A stretch of DNA of 64,000 nt from Microdochium bolleyi (Eukaryota > Ascomycota > Sordariomycetes > Xylariales > Microdochiaceae): the NCBI GenBank assembly GCA_001566295.1, contig KQ964249.1:2480001-2544000 (forward strand), in the 5' to 3' direction. The notes under the pieces were generated by a model. It ran no database searches. It was not told the origin of the DNA and saw only the letters and a program-made list of their open reading frames with translations. Both the position numbers and the translations under genes were made by a program. Positions 33,501 through 45,378 of this stretch are shown here, piece by piece; position 1 is the stretch's first letter, and each line of letters starts with the position of its first letter.

Positions 33501-36500
33501 AGCCACGGTACTGTGCGGCGGGTCCGGTCTGGCAGGCTCCTCGTCGTTGGCACTATAGAAAGCAGAATGCCGTCCTGTGGATGCGGAAAAGTCTCGCACT
33601 GGCACCCCGGGCCGAGACGTATGGTGGTGAGGGTGAAGTTGACCAGATTGGTACTCCCGACCACGAAGCGCGAAGGGCCGTGCCTGGATTGATTGCAGGC
33701 TGCTCTTGCTCGAAAGGGATAGGAATGAGGATTTCTTGCGAAGCCGGCCATCTTTACACAGTGAGCCGCCGGATTTGAGAGATGCCTTGTCGGTCGCGCT
33801 ATCACTCTTGGAAACAGGTTGCGGCACGGACGGCACGCTCTGCGCAACAGGATCGACTGCATCTGATGTGAAGGCGCCGAGCAGGTCCGGAAGGAGTAGG
33901 AAGTCGGTTCTCTGAGTTCGCTGGTCGTGTCGGCGAATGAGTTCCTGCTGTAGTTGACGAGCTTTGGCAAAATCATGTTTCCTTCCGATCAAAGCGAACT
34001 TGATCGTTGTGCGAAAGAATGCATCTGTCTTCGCGAGTGGCTGGGCTTGGGTTCTTCTCCGAATGGCAGATTCCGGGTTAACGCACGCAAGCTCAAGATT
34101 CGGGATGCTAATGTCGGCCCGCCTCGAGTAATGGGAGCGTGCCCAGTCGTTGAAGTCAACATGAATGGAACCGGTCGAGCACAAAAACGCCGCCTCATCT
34201 ACGCGCAGCCACACCATGACGGAGGCAACGGCAACACGCAGGAAAGTGACATCGAACACCACGACGGAGGAGAACGGGATGAGAGCATTCTCATCATCGT
34301 CGAAGGAGAACCCGAATGCCTTTCCGCCATGAACCAGGGCCGTCAGGAAATCAGGGTTGCATTCACCAGTGATTGCGCCGACCGAAATATCCCAATTGCA
34401 CAGATACGTAGGCTCGGTCGGAGGGAGACCAAAGACTCGATGCCCATAAATTCTCAAGCCGTCGATGAAGAGTTGCGTGGTAGTTGATGCACTGAGCGGA
34501 CTGGTTGCACCACTGGTGTCTGTGTCATTCGAAAGGCTCAGTGGGCTCACATCGAGCTCGAGATCCATGTAGTAGTTGGTGAAACGCAGATCGACAGCTA
34601 TTGCGGCGGTCTCGATAGCAATGTGGCGGTGCGACGAATACATGTTTGCTGGGAGTAGTATTCGAGGGTCGTCAATCCGTATGCTAAGCATGACATCCAG
34701 GTCATTTGATTTCTTTGTGGGAGGTTTGGCGGCTGCTGCTGCCACAGGATCCGCATCTTCGAGACGGATAGACTCCTGATATTCGTCCAGTGTTCGAAAG
34801 TGAACATAATCGCCAAAGTAATTGTCCTTGAGTTGCAAGAAATAACGTATGTGGAATCCAAAAATTCGTGCTGTGGGAGACTGGCCGCTGATATTGAGCA
34901 CGAGAGTATCCGTGTTGGCGGGCGAAGTTGTCGCAAGATAGTGGTACTTTCCATTGACACGGAGTTTTTCGAGCTGACCAATATCTTTGGACGCCAAGAA
35001 GCTCGCTTGAGTGTTCCATGGAGGGACATGTAGAGCAAAACTGAGTGATTCAGCGCTGATATCGAAAGGAATGCTGCTGCTTGGGGGTCGGAATTGATCG
35101 AGAGGTATGCAACTGTCCACAACCAGTGAAGGGCTCTCGATGATGAGGAAAGAATTGTCGTCTGGATCAAGGGGGTTATCAATCACGTTGACGTCGTTCA
35201 CATTGAGAAACAACTTGACATGCTGGAGTTGCAGATTGAGCATGTAGCGGAAGGGCGTGAACAGCAAGTACTCTCCTGGCGGCCCACTTCCCCAGTCGTT
35301 GACCAAGTCAGTGAGCAGGAATATGTGATCCCTTAGGAGGTAGAGCTCGAGGCCATCGCTAGAAATATCAAAACGCCAGGTCCGAAGCGCGTTCCATTTC
35401 AAGGGCGCAGACATGTCGCAGCAAATGCGTTGAGCACCCGACTTCCATAAAATGCCGTGGTTCACACTTGTGGACACCTCCGTAGAAGGAAGGTCAATAT
35501 TCAGAGAGTTCGAGTATCCCGAAGGCCCTGCCACCATGTCCATCGAGTACGACACTGTGGTATTGCGCGCAACCTTGACGTCGAGCCAGCCATAAGGCCG
35601 CTGCTGTGTTGAGGAGGCTGTAGCCTGTTTGTGGCCACGCCGGCGACCGCGCTGACGCTCAGCCTGCAGGTGTTCTCGCTGAGCATCAGCCTCTTTTCTC
35701 CATCGCCAGTTCTTTGAATCTTCCCGAGTCGGGACACGGAGCGTGACCTCGTCATCGAGCTCAACATAAACATTGAAGACGGTAGGAACACGATATTCTC
35801 CAACTGCTAGCTTCTTCGCGGGAGCCGCATCTTTGCTCAAGCCTGGGAAGAAGACTCTCTGCAACTCGGCGCGATGCCTGTCCGCCCAGGGGCCGTAGTT
35901 AATGGTGCCTCCACCAATGGAAATATCGATAGCCCAAGCTGGTGGAGCGGCACCGTTTACACGATCTGGACCTTTCTCACTGACACCAGGTGCTGATGGG
36001 GGCACTTTTCCAGGCACGTCCCAATACATCGTGAGTGTTGCTGCAGGACTATTGACAATGGTATCCACGGCGGCATACTCAAGCGATGCCCACCGCAGCT
36101 TGTCATCGTCTTCATCGTCATTCAGATACCGAGTGAGACCCTGCCAGCTGTGCGTTCCCGGAACTTGTCCGTCGGGAATTGTCGTTGCGCCACGCCTTGA
36201 GCCCATTGAGAATGACTCCACAGACTTTCTCCAGTACGGCACAAGATTTCGTAATTGACCCAGAGCACGGCGGCGTTGCCTACGAAAGAACGCACGGTGG
36301 TGCTCAGGCTCTGCTATGAGCGCTGCCTGTTTCGCGCGGACTGCTCCTGTGAGCTGATCCTCTTTGTAGTCCTGGTTTCTCTTCATTTGGATGATGGGCT
36401 TCTCGAATCGAAGCTTGAAGAGCTGGCGGTAAGAGTCTAGGGGCTGGCAGCTGCTCGCATCGATCTCTCCAGATAGCGAATGCGTCTGTATTACCAGAAC

Positions 36501-37416
36501 AGCTTGGGTGTTCGGGTTGCCCATGACGAGGGCAGCCTTGTCGCAATCAAAATGTACCGGGAAGAGCTGGATGAGGAACGGCAGACTGTTGGCCGGTGTG
36601 GAGTTGACTCCCCCGTCTCCAGACAGTGAAGTCGAGGTTGGCGACTGTGATTTGAAGTCAGGGCCAGCATCCTTCTCACCATTCGAAGCGCGGTCGGCAT
36701 GAGCTGCGGATTTTTGGAGACGCTGGCGAGGTTCTGAGTTCGCGGGTGGATAAGCACTCTGCGACGTGGTAGCAGAGGCATCGGAGCCTTGTAACATGGC
36801 ATCGACAATGGAATCGTAGGCTGCACTCCGATTGTAGACGAACCATTCGACTCCGGACACGGCGACGTTCAGGAGGCATGGCAGCTTTGTGTTCGTCCCG
36901 TGGTCTGCCTTGTCCTTGTTGTGTCTGTCACTCTCCAACCCCAATTCGTCGTATATGCTGGCATCCCGAACGCGCCGCTGCCAGTATGACCATGTAATGT
37001 GGCCATGTTGTATGAATATCGTCTCGTTGTTGCCGTGATAACGGAAGCCGATGAAGAATAGGCGACCAGCAAGCAGGGATATCTGAATTGCCTTGAAGTC
37101 GACATATACTTTGTAGTTGTGCCATGTGTAGGTGCGAATGAAGTAGGAGATGATCGATCCCAGGATTCGATTGAAGTATAGGAGGAATATGACGGAGCTA
37201 TCTCGGAAATAACCCCATCAGCATCGGCAGAGGTGAACCAGAAGGATTCGAAGCAGGCAGGCGACTTACAGAATACCGCTGACAAGAGTGAACGCAAGGA
37301 ACGACCTGGAAATCACCACGTATGTCAGCTTTTCAGCACCAGGACATTGCAGCAGACGGGCCCGCCTCGTACCCGTCGAACACGCCCCAGCTGTTTGGGT
37401 CTGCGTTGTCAGCCAT
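27600..37416 (-). CDS. CSF1: Csf1 / BLTP1 bridge-like lipid transfer protein
   Basis: Giant rod protein with a hydrophobic groove (repeating beta-groove family) thought to pass lipids between ER and other membranes. In yeast Csf1 matters for growth at low temperature, lipid homeostasis and GPI-anchor lipid supply. Three exons: 37416-37373, 37305-37270 (36 nt) and 37197-27600, giving 3,225 residues, nearly all in one 9.6-kb exon. The rebuilt N-terminus is MADNADPNSWGVFDGSFLAF, followed by a transmembrane anchor (about 16-46, FLAFTLVSGILSVIFLLYFN). The Csf1 signature follows: FKAIQISLLAGRLFFIGFRY, HGNNETIFIQHGHITWSYW. The rest is beta-rich with short low-complexity inserts, for example PKQNH-type linkers and a Gln/Ser run near the C-terminus. 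No frameshift or in-frame stop is present over the 3,200 codons, so the gene looks intact. Confidence 0.93.
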
Positions 37417-38569
37417 CGCACAACGGGGACCCCAGGGATCGGCTCTCAGCAGGTAGCTTTGTGAAGCCGCTCGAGCAGGGCAAGTTGCACGCTTCAGCGG
37501 ATCCGAACGCTGCGCGACGCTGACAAGCTAGCCGAGTTCCATCGTGTTGTTGCGACAAAGCCGTGGCGCAGCGATCGCTTTTGCGCCCAGTCGGGAACCG
37601 GCTCCTGGGACGCGTGTCGAGCCACGACGATTCGGACAATGGCCTCGCTGGCTTCTTCGGTCGCCTTTGATGGTGGTGGGCAGTGGTCGTCGAGCAAGTC
37701 CTGCTAGCGATGCTTGCAGTTGTATCGGAAGAACGTCTGGCTCGTGATTGGCCGTAGATCCGCGGGCAAGGAGTGATGTCGAATCGTGGATACTTTTGGA
37801 GGTTAAGATGGATGAGGTGAACCCTGGGGAAGCTGCAGCCCAGCCCACACCCCCCAACACTAGATCCAGCGGCTCCACGTCATTTCCTCTTCACGGCCGT
37901 GGATCGGTCGCGTCTCGGTGCATTGAGTCTCTGGACCCTGGGCACGATTGATGAGAGGCACAAAGTTAGTCCAGACGCAACGAGCTCGCCTGTTTACATT
38001 CATGGAAAGCTCATAGCCACGATTATATGCGTCGTTACCAAGGCAGGCAGAAAGATAGCCGCGAACGTTGGGGAAGGTCTCAAAAGGTGCCCGCGCCCGG
38101 AGCTCTTCTCCGCAGCCGACACGCGGTGGGCCCTTGTTCTTGCGAAGGGGTGCCTGCAGTGGATCTCCTCGCTAGCGGTGGCCATCATCTGCAGCCTGGA
38201 GCTCGACTCGAGCTTGCCTGGTGAGCTCATCGACGACGACGCCTTGATCACCATCTCATCCTGCGATACAGCTCCCAGAGGCCTTTGAGTGTCTCGAAAC
38301 TAGTGCGCCGAGCCGAGCCGACTTCACCTCCGAGATCACAGACGCATTGCGGCCCTCCAGACGACCGACCACCTACGAACACAAGCACGCCTGGACTGTA
38401 CACCACGCCTGCGATCGCGCGAACGTCACGACCTTCGCCACTTCCCTCGGCACTGCTCTTGCTAGTCTACAGCCCGCGATGGCTCGCTAGCACACTACGG
38501 CCACTTCCTGTACCACCGAGGCTCTCCCTACTTTACCGGTAGAGGTTCGCGCAAACAAGCACGCCCAAC
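37417..38569. other. Intergenic region, divergent promoter of CSF1 and the DUF300 gene
   Basis: About 1.15 kb. A 129-codon open frame at 37899-38288 lacks family similarity and sits where the DUF300 leader is expected. The last 250 bases are C-rich with few G runs, like a 5' UTR. Confidence 0.5.
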
Positions 38570-40647
38570 ATGGCTGGAGGTACTGGTCAGAGGTTCCAGG
38601 TCGCCACAACGATCACGGCAGGCACGTTTTCTCTAGTGGCAACCTTGCTATCCATCATGTACGTGACCACGACCGCGATACATACCATTGTGCCTACAAA
38701 CCGCTGATATATGCGCGCCAGTTCAATATGGTTCCAGCTCAAGAACTACCGCAAGCCGCTGCTCCAGCGCTATGTGGTCCGCATTCTTCTGATGTACGTT
38801 CATCCTGGGAAATATATGGGCGAAACCTACGACGATCCTGACTATCTGTTAGGGTCCCAATATACGCCATAACCTCATGGGTGAGCATGATATCGCTTAC
38901 TGCAGCGGCGTTTCTCGACCCGATCAGAGACATTTACGAGGTCGGTACATGTCCGAGTGATCCCTCTGCGTGCCCTTCGCTGATTCCGCTTGGTCCGTGT
39001 AGGCTTTCACGATCTACACATTTCTCCAGCTACTCATCAACTATCTCGAGGGCGAGCGTGCCCTCATCATCATGACCCATGGCCGTGCTCCCGTTCATCA
39101 TTTGTGGCCACTTAACCACGTCTTATCAAAGGTTGACATCTCAGATCCGCACACGTTCCTCGCCATCAAGCGCGGCATTCTACAGTATGCCTGGCTGAAG
39201 CCTATCCTCTCTCTTGCTGCCATAATAATGAAGGCAACCGGGACTTACCAGGAGGGCTACATCGGCCTCAATTCTGGCTACCTCTGGAGCGGCATCATCT
39301 ATAACATCAGCGTTTCAGTCAGTCTATATGCACTTGGATTGTTCTGGGTCTGCATGCACAACGACCTTGTCCCATTCCGGCCCGTCCCGAAGTTCCTTTG
39401 CATCAAGCTTATCATCTTTGCTTCGTACTGGCAAGGATTTTTCCTCTCCATCCTGGTCTGGCTGGGTGCCATCCCCGACGATGTCGAGGGCTACACTTCA
39501 GACAATCTTGCAGCTGCCATACAAGATGCCATGATATGCTGCGAAATGCCGTTCTTCGCGATCGCCCACTGGTATGCCTTCTCATGGCACGACTATGCCA
39601 ACAACACCGTCTCGTCGGCCAGGATGCCTGTCAAGTTCGCCTTCAGGGACGCTTTCGGGATCGTCGACCTGATTGAGGACTCAAAAGATACCTTCCGGGG
39701 CGATAAGTACAACTATCGAAAGTTTGACTCATCAGGCAAAGTCATTGCGCACGAAGACTCGAGCTCCCGCTTCGCCAGGATGAAAGAAGGCATGCGCTAC
39801 AGCAGGGGAGGCGAAGCCAAGTACTGGATCCCTAAGCCTGGGCAGGTCAGGGGCGAAGTGAGCGCCAATACACCCCTGCTCGGCTCAAACGGCGGCCCAA
39901 GCGGATCGAACAACACTCATCGACCATCGTATGATGATGGGTCTTTGGAGGAGACTTCCATTGATAAGTTCGATGAGAGGCTGTACGACAAGGCGCGGGA
40001 GCTTGAATTTGGAGACTTCAATGTGAGTACCGCGCACAGGGGGTTCGGATCCTGCTCTCACTCCATGCTGACACCATCCGTAGTACCCCGTGATCACAGC
40101 AAACGTGCCCAGCAGGGAGATATGGCGAACCCCGGCACCCGCAGCCTACCAGTCGAGCACAGGTGCATGGCAAGTCGGACGGACCGCTTCCTCGACGAGC
40201 GTGACCAACAAGCTGGCCGTCGAGTCCCCGCCATCTGCCGAGGACATCGCCCCGAAGAGGAAGAGCAAGAAGAAGGGCAAGCAGCGCGAGGAATTAGCTG
40301 CAGCATCCAGCAGAAAGTCCAAGAAGGCCCACGTGCCCGAGTCCGCCGCACTAGCGGCCGCGCACGAACAAGCTGATGGGCCCCTCGGCGCGCCGCACAT
40401 TGTAACCTCGGAGCCGCAGATTTTGGAGGAGGAGGCTGAGATCGAGGAGGACGTCTTGCTCGAGGAGGAGGAGGCGGCGAGGGAGGAGGCCGAGGAGGCC
40501 GCGCGAGAGCGCCGCGAGAGCAATCAGGAGCAGGGGGTCTGGGACCAGTCTGTGTCACCGCCCGTCGCGAGCCCTGCCTATGAGACCAGCAACGAGGACG
40601 CGTTCAAGAACGTCTGGGGCGGTGGAGGGCAGGGTTCCAGCAAGTAG
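38570..40647 (+). CDS. DUF300 / TMEM184 / organic solute transporter alpha-type membrane protein
   Basis: Seven-TM family protein. Members are linked to vacuolar or endosomal membranes and solute transport, and the function in fungi is poorly known. Five exons: 38570-38658, 38722-38793, 38853-38940, 39003-40022 and 40084-40647, giving 610 residues. Family motifs are IWFQLKNYRKPLLQRYVVRI, MVPIYAITSW, FLQLLINYLEGERALI, KRGILQYAWLKP, FLCIKLIIFASYWQGFF and the HWYAFSWHDYAN segment. Hydrophobic segments run from residue 12 to about 280. The C-terminal 300 residues are cytosolic-looking, with a Lys-rich patch (KRKSKKKGKQR) followed by a Glu-rich block (EEEAEIEEDVLLEEEEAARE). The early exons are short (71-89 nt) and only their splicing restores the first TM segments, so the true start lies well before the longest open frame. 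Confidence 0.9.
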
Positions 40648-41016
40648 ACACCATTGTTTTCATGTGGTTTTTGATACTCGCCAGAGGTAACTGGTGGCCT
40701 CGTTGGCTTCTGCGTGCATTCTCATTTGGGGTGCTGTCTTTTTATATTTAGCCAGTGTTACAAGCGTCAGGTTTTCTAGCATCGGTTATGCGCAACCACT
40801 ATATTTCGTGCTACTCTCGTTGGCTCCTGTATACCTCTCAGAAAGCGCACTGCACTGGTCCCACAAGCAACAAAAGACGGAAGAAAAATCGCACAGAGTG
40901 AGAGCCAAACAAGGGAAATTAGATGCTTATACTCTTTTTCCTAACTCTGGTAACTCCTACCCAAGCCTAACACATGATAGATTCTTTCCACTCTACCGAA
41001 CCTGATAACCTACAGC
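40648..41016. other. Intergenic 3' region between convergent genes
   Basis: About 370 AT-rich bases holding the 3' ends of the DUF300 gene and the multi-pass membrane protein gene. Nothing else seen. Confidence 0.6.
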
Positions 41017-42150
41017 TCAGGCCTCACCGTTCCGTCCCGAGACACCAATGATGATGGCCATCTCGGGAATCACAACGACAAGCCAGAGCAGCCAGGCGGC
41101 GAAGCCCGCGAGGAATATCTTGACGTAGAGCTTGATGAGACGGATCCAGGACGCGCGCGAGAACGTGGCCCAGGCGTCCTTGATGGTGACGTGGCCCAGG
41201 CCCCCGATGATGGCGGGCTCGAGCTTGTTCTGGAAGGTGCGGTCGAAGGGCACGATGGTCTCGTCGTCCTCGGGCAGCAGGGACGCCTGGACGCGGACGA
41301 GCACAACATGCGCGGGGATGGTGATGAAGACCTTGAGCACGAGGCCCACGATGAGGACGATGAGACCCTTCCAGGCGTCGTTGTGGTCCGGGGTGCGGAA
41401 GGTGCCGTTGCCGGGCTCGTCGTCGAGCAGGGTCAAGCCCAGAATACCGGCGAGCACCACGGGGATGAAGTTGCTCAGCTCGAGGGCGCCGAAGTAGATG
41501 ACGAGCGGGGCCGCGACGGCGCGGAAGATCTGGTTGAAGGGCAGCAGGCGCTGGGAAAAGGTCTTGCTGCTGGGGGTGGCGATGACGGCGTGGACCCAGG
41601 CGGTCCAAAGGGGCGCCATGGCCATGGCGGCAATCGGGGCGGCGACGGGCGACGGGATGCCCATGCCGCCAAAAAGGCCGTAGCACATCATGGTGGCGAT
41701 GGTGGCAGGGAGGTAGAACTGGTAGCCGCGGAAGAGGGACTTCCAGCCACCGACGGCGTAGACAGTGCGGTAGGTTGCGCGGAAGGAGCTGGTCGTGGCG
41801 GCGCTCTGGCCAAGAGCCTCGTCAGCCTGGGGAGCCATGTGGTCGCGCGATGCGTCCACGGACTCGTTGAGGGAGACGGGCTCGTAAGCGGGAGGCGAGG
41901 GGTCCTCGATGATGGCGAGCATCGGGAAGACATGGTTGAAGGTGTAGCCGATCTGGAGGGTAGACTGTCAGAGCGAGCTGGCTCGCATAGGGGCAGAGCG
42001 GTGTCATGGCGGGAGGCTTACCACGAGGATCAAGGGGAGGAAGACGAGAAAGTCGAGGAATAGGACGCCCCAACCCCAGGCGGGCAGGTCAAAGCCCGCC
42101 GAGACATGTTCGCCCCGTCTGTACACGGCGTGGGCGAGTTCGCGATACAT
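41017..42150 (-). CDS. Multi-pass membrane protein of unknown function (fungal)
   Basis: Not assigned to a characterised family. Two exons: 42150-42022 and 41952-41017, giving 354 residues. Intron 1 has a gtaagc donor and a ccag acceptor, in phase. The N-terminus MYRELAHAVYRRGEHVSAGF leads into TM1 (about 25-50, WGWGVLFLDFLVFLPLILVI), a polar loop with a PPAYEP motif (about 62-67), then YQFYLPATIATMMCYGLFGG and four or so further hydrophobic segments. The final one is LYVKIFLAGFAAWLLWLVVV near the C-terminus. GYQFYLP preceded by a Lys/Arg patch and WKSLFRG faintly recall mitochondrial-carrier style repeats (YRTVYAVGGWKSLFRGYQFY), but there is no three-fold repeat or PX[DE]XX[KR] series. I infer an integral membrane protein and no more. 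Confidence 0.75.
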
Positions 42151-42888
42151 GATGAAGTTACTTGGTGATAAGGGTGGTCAGGCCGAAAAAGGTGGTCTGG
42201 AGGGATGGAAAGGAACGAGGGATAGGGTGGCAGAGGTAGTCAAGACTGGCAGAGCTGGCGCTTAAGATGGCACCCAAAAGTGCATTTGTGTCAGCTTGCA
42301 CGACAGGCGCAGGCTGCGGACGAGTGGCGAGGACAACAGAGATGGTTGTGGTTGGGTGGTGTGTCGAATCCCGGCCAGGCCAGGCAGACGCACCCCTCGG
42401 CCCTGAAGCACGGTGGGTCGCAGCAGGCAGCCAAGCACAGCCTCACCCGGCGCGAGGCCCATGCGACCAACGGTCCTGCAGCCGGTTCTACGGTGTACCA
42501 CGGGCAGGAACTTTAAGCTCCTCCTGCAACAAGCATGATGCATGCACACCCACGACTGATGTTTGTGTTGCACGTCGATGGCAGATATGCCGCAGATGGG
42601 AAGGGACCCTCGGGGGGCCCATCAGGAGGGCCTCGGAGCTGACACTCGCTGGTGGCCGTGCCTCAACGTCATAACGGGGGCGTGGCACTTGGCCCAGGAG
42701 GGTGCAGCTTGACGCGCCTGGACCCTGAGTGCCACTTGCATGCGACACGCCCAATTCGAAACACCAAAGAATTGGAGCGTTCAACGACACGCTTCCAGTA
42801 CCGAACACAGGCCCGGAGAGAAGGACCTCATGCACTGCACTATTTCGCTCTGCACATTACACACAGACACGCACAGAGGGACAACACC
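42151..42888. other. Intergenic region, divergent promoter of the membrane-protein gene and PPM1
   Basis: About 740 GC-rich bases. Open frames overlap in several phases without codon bias or family similarity. No RNA gene or repeat seen. Confidence 0.55.
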
Positions 42889-44022
42889 ATGTCGGCACCG
42901 TCAATACCCAACCTTCTTTCTCTGCGCGGCGCGCGAGGTGGCGCCCGCAACAGGTTGCAGCGGCGAGGAGGGGACCCCTCGGCGCCCCCGCGCCCCGGCC
43001 CGCCGAGCAACGACGCCGTCGTCCAAGGCACCGACACCGACGCCGCCCTGTCCCGCATGAGCGCCGTGGATCTGGGCTATCTCGACGACCCTTATGCCGC
43101 TCTCTTTGTGCAGCGTCCAACCATGGGCCAGGGCCGGCGGCGACTGCCCATCATCAATCGAGGTGAGGAGCACGCCAGACTCGGGTAAGAGGCCAGCTGC
43201 TAAAGGCTCAAGGTAGGTACCTATGCGCGGACCACGGGGATCGATAGGCTTGTGCACTTGTTCCTAGCAGACGCCGGCGGTCACGAGCGCCAGATCATCT
43301 CCCTCGGAGCCGGCACAGACACGAGAGCGTTCCGCATGTTCGCGCAGGGCCAGCAGCACCGTCTTATATACCATGAGATCGACTTCCCAGCCACGTCGGG
43401 CAAGAAGCTGCAGCTCGTGCAGGCAGTCCCGGCACTGAGAGCAATCCTGCCAGATGTGCAGGGCACAGAGCACGAGTGGTCATCGGCGAACCTGCCCAAC
43501 GGATGCCAGTACTGGTGTCACGGCGTCGACCTGCGTGAGCTACCTGCCACGGACTCTGTCAAATCCCTGCAGGGTATGCGCGCAGATGTGCCGACACTGG
43601 TCGTCTCAGAATGCTGTCTCTGCTATCTCGAAGTAGGGGACGCCACGGCCGTGGTCAAGCACTTCACGGATAAGATACACGACTTGTCCCTCATCCTCTA
43701 CGAGCCCATACTCCCACACGACGCGTTTGGCCAGCAGATGGTGTCGAACCTCGCGGCGCGGCGGCTGAGGATGCCGACGGTGCAGACGTATGTGGACAGT
43801 CAGCGGCAGCAAAAAAGGCTGAGGGACGCCGGCTTCGAGCAGGCCCGGGGCATGACGATAGGAGAGGTATGGAAGAATTGGACGCCTCCAGACGAGAAGA
43901 CGCGGGTGGATAGTCTTGAGGGCCTAGATGAGGTGGAAGAGTGGGATCTCCTTGCCAGTCACTACATGCTTGCCTGGGGTTGGCGAGGTACAGGCTTTGG
44001 TGGATGGAGTAGGCAACAGTAG
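42889..44022 (+). CDS. PPM1: Leucine carboxyl methyltransferase 1 (PP2A methyltransferase) Ppm1
   Basis: SAM-dependent enzyme that methylates the C-terminal leucine of the PP2A catalytic subunit and so controls holoenzyme assembly. Two exons: 42889-43162 and 43217-44022 with a 54-nt intron (gtgagg to gtag), giving 359 residues. Splicing joins RRRLPIINRG to TYARTTGIDRLVHLFL, the conserved LCMT start region. SAM-binding motif I is IISLGAGTDTRAF (about 117-129), followed by YHEIDFPATSGKK. VSECCLCYLEVGDATAVVKH and ILYEPILPHDAFGQQMVSNL are the other LCMT blocks. The Arg/Pro-rich first 60 residues are less conserved. Upstream open frame to 42652 is leader. Confidence 0.92.
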
Positions 44023-44397
44023 ATAGAGGCAAGGGGCAAGTGCTGCCACCCGTGAAAAACAATACACCTGACTTCCGCCATCATCTGGCCGCTGTATCAA
44101 TTCAATAGTGTATTCATACACAGTGTGCAATACCGCACAAGTGAGTTGCCGCAAACTGTATGTTGCACGGTGTCGGCGTGAGCTCCACATCGCTCCGGCC
44201 CGCGGCGCGCCGGCGACTCTCATCTCACTCTCACTTCCACACTCAACCTCCGGCACGCCGGCTCACACAAGCACGTCGACGGAACGCTCCGACGCGCAGG
44301 GCGGGCCAGGTCCATTCTCCTTCAGGAGCACCATAAAGCAAGCACACCACTACTTCAACCATCGCAGCGCCGCCCAGCGCACCAGTCCACCGCCAAG
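44023..44397. other. Intergenic region between PPM1 and SPT3
   Basis: 375 bases in head-to-tail arrangement. The right 150 bases look like a C-rich 5' leader ending directly at the SPT3 ATG. Nothing else seen. Confidence 0.6.
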
Positions 44398-45378
44398 ATG
44401 GGCGACTCCAACAAGCAGCACAAGTACCGGCAGGAGATCCAGCAGATGATGTACGTGTCCGGCGAGACGGGCGAGCCGAGCGTCGAGACGACGGCCATGA
44501 TCGAGGAGATTGTGCGGCAGCAGGTGATTGAGATCCTGCGGCAGTGCACGGAGCTCGCGGCGCGGCGGGGCTCGCGCGTCATCACGATCAACGACCTGAT
44601 CTTCCAGATCCGCGACGACGCGCCCAAGGTCTCGCGGCTGCGCACCTTCCTGTCGTGGAAGGACGTGCGCAAGAGCGCCAAGGACTCGGACGAGAAGGGC
44701 GGCGACGCGGGGGACATTGGCGTCGGGGACGACGGCGGCGGCGGCGCGGGCGGGGTGATGGTGCAAGGGCCCGTCGACGAGACGGTCAAGAAGAACAAGA
44801 AGGCCAAAGTCAAGCTGCCCTGGGAGCCGTCGAGCTTCTACAACCAGGAGGTGCCCGAGCGGGACGACGAGGAGGACGAGGAGGAAGAAGAGATGAACTT
44901 CATCACGCTGCAGCGCCTGCGCAAGGCCGACGAGCGCACAAAGGCCATGACCCGCGAGGAGTACGTCACATGGTCCGAGTACCGCCAGGCGTCCTTCACG
45001 TACCGCAAGGGCAAGCGCTTCCGGGAGTGGGCCGGGTTCGGCATCGTCACGGACGGCAAGCCGTCGGACGACATTGTCGACATCCTGGGCTTCCTGACGT
45101 TCGAGATGGTGCAGACGCTCACCGAGGAGGCGCTCAAGATCAAGGAGCAGGAGGACCTGTGGAAGGAGCGCAGCGGCGGCGGCGAGAACAGCGACAGCGG
45201 CGGCAAGAAGCGCAAGCTGGCGCAGGGCCTCTTCGACCCGCCCAGCGAGGGCAAGACGCCCGTCGAGCCGCGGCACGTCCAGGAAGGGTTCCGCAGGCTG
45301 CAGACGAGGCCGACAAAGTCGCGCGCCATGCTCAACTTCACGAGGCTGCAGCAGAGGACGGCTCTGAAGCTGTTCTGA
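44398..45378 (+). CDS. SPT3: SAGA complex subunit Spt3 (histone-fold, TBP regulator)
   Basis: Histone-fold protein of the SAGA co-activator that contacts TBP. Single exon, 326 residues (yeast Spt3 has 337). Histone fold 1 is KYRQEIQQMMYVSGETGEPS to VITINDLIFQIRDDAPKVSR (about 8-80), matching the TAF13-like half. A Gly/Asp-rich spacer (about 98-125) and an acidic run EEDEEEEE (about 161-168) separate it from histone fold 2 at about 200-255 (FTYRKGKRFREWAGF, then DDIVDILGFLTFEMVQTLTE), the TAF11-like half. The C-terminal AMLNFTRLQQRT is also conserved. The reverse strand is open over most of the gene, but only because of third-position GC bias. Confidence 0.93.
   Translation: MGDSNKQHKYRQEIQQMMYVSGETGEPSVETTAMIEEIVRQQVIEILRQCTELAARRGSRVITINDLIFQIRDDAPKVSRLRTFLSWKDVRKSAKDSDEKGGDAGDIGVGDDGGGGAGGVMVQGPVDETVKKNKKAKVKLPWEPSSFYNQEVPERDDEEDEEEEEMNFITLQRLRKADERTKAMTREEYVTWSEYRQASFTYRKGKRFREWAGFGIVTDGKPSDDIVDILGFLTFEMVQTLTEEALKIKEQEDLWKERSGGGENSDSGGKKRKLAQGLFDPPSEGKTPVEPRHVQEGFRRLQTRPTKSRAMLNFTRLQQRTALKLF

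Noticed and set aside
37899..38288. 129-codon open frame between CSF1 and the DUF300 gene
   Set aside because: Lacks family similarity and strong codon bias, and sits where the DUF300 promoter and leader are expected.
41191..42063. 290-codon Gly/Asp-rich frame on the plus strand
   Set aside because: Antisense to the multi-pass membrane protein gene, and it also crosses that gene's intron.
44350..45276. 308-codon Leu/Ala/Arg-rich frame on the minus strand
   Set aside because: Antisense shadow of SPT3, which has clear histone-fold motifs.
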